Shown here: one piece after another, positions 63,797 through 64,000 of the stretch
Numbering within the stretch: the stretch's first letter is position 1
Layout of the letters: each line of letters begins with the position of its first letter
Origin: Serratia liquefaciens
GTDB lineage: Bacteria; Pseudomonadota; Gammaproteobacteria; Enterobacterales; Enterobacteriaceae
Assembly (NCBI GenBank): GCA_012719855.1
Contig: JAAXZN010000049.1
Span: 1-64,000 of the forward strand
Length of the DNA stretch: 64,000 nt
Direction: 5' to 3'
Notes under the pieces: model-generated
What the model was told of the DNA's origin: nothing
The model's database searches: none
Seen by the model: the letters and a program-made list of their open reading frames with translations, nothing else
Position numbers and translations under genes: made by a program

Positions 63797-64000
63797 ATGG
63801 ACGTTTCCGATCTGCTCGACAGCCTGAATGAAAAACAACGCGAAGCCGTGGCGGCGCCACGTGGCAACCTGTTGGTATTGGCCGGCGCGGGCAGCGGTAA
63901 AACCCGGGTACTGGTGCACCGCATCGCCTGGCTGCTGTCGGTAGAGAACTGTTCGCCGTATTCGATCATGGCGGTGACGTTCACCAACAAAGCGGCGGCA
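63797..64000 (+). CDS. uvrD: DNA helicase II UvrD (5' part, cut by the window end)
   Basis: The first 68 codons of uvrD are present: [18 protein letters not shown], then motif [16 protein letters not shown] and motif Ia VTFTNKAA. UvrD unwinds DNA in mismatch and nucleotide excision repair. The frame is open to the end of the window. Confidence 0.95.
   Translation, partial: MDVSDLLDSLNEKQREAVAAPRGNLLVLAGAGSGKTRVLVHRIAWLLSVENCSPYSIMAVTFTNKAAA

Overview
The window is chromosomal DNA of a gammaproteobacterium of the order Enterobacterales, most likely Serratia. The 563-residue chitinase ChiA, with its DIDWE active site at residues 311-315, matches the Serratia marcescens family enzyme in length and layout. 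Every conserved block (dpp, bcs, rep-gppA-rhlB-trxA-rho, the enterobacterial common antigen operon, argX-hisR-leuT-proM, hemCDXY/cyaA, dapF-xerC-uvrD) keeps enterobacterial gene order. The species cannot be fixed from sequence reading alone.

Layout. 1-775: the 3' end of a tRNA, a terminator, and a TumE/TumA-type toxin-antitoxin pair on the minus strand with a palindromic operator-promoter. 1091-2782: chiA. 3387-9080: the dipeptide transporter operon dppABCDF, whose first gene is interrupted by a single in-frame TAA at codon 40. 9415-12822 (minus): bcsGFE. 13023-23493 (plus): bcsRQABZC. Together these two divergent operons form a class II cellulose and phosphoethanolamine-cellulose locus. 23708-25714: the c-di-GMP phosphodiesterase hmsP/pdeK. 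26010-29072: the C4-dicarboxylate carrier dctA and the inactive M16-like gene yhjJ. 29100-36617: ppiC, rep, gppA, rhlB, trxA and rho.

36933-49862: a complete twelve-gene enterobacterial common antigen (ECA) operon (wecA, wzzE, wecB, wecC, rffG, rffH, wecD, wecE, wzxE, wecF, wzyE, wecG), mostly with 1-23 base overlaps. It is followed by the amino acid permease thrP (yifK), the four-tRNA operon argX-hisR-leuT-proM, and the small RNA gene glmZ with a sigma-54 promoter and two GlrR-type sites. 52961-56987 (minus): hemCDXY. 57304-64000: cyaA (with a CRP site), cyaY (minus), lptM, dapF, yigA, xerC, yigB and the 5' end of uvrD, which is preceded by a LexA box.

The window is dominated by envelope and surface functions: cellulose export and its c-di-GMP control, ECA, peptide uptake and chitin degradation. 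Most of it is core genome. No insertion sequence, prophage or CRISPR array was seen. The points that most deserve a second look are the nonsense codon in dppA, the toxin-antitoxin pair with its operator next to a tRNA end, and several structured non-coding segments: a candidate small RNA between dppF and bcsG, hairpins in the hmsP and dctA leaders, and a perfect 14-bp inverted repeat between trxA and rho.
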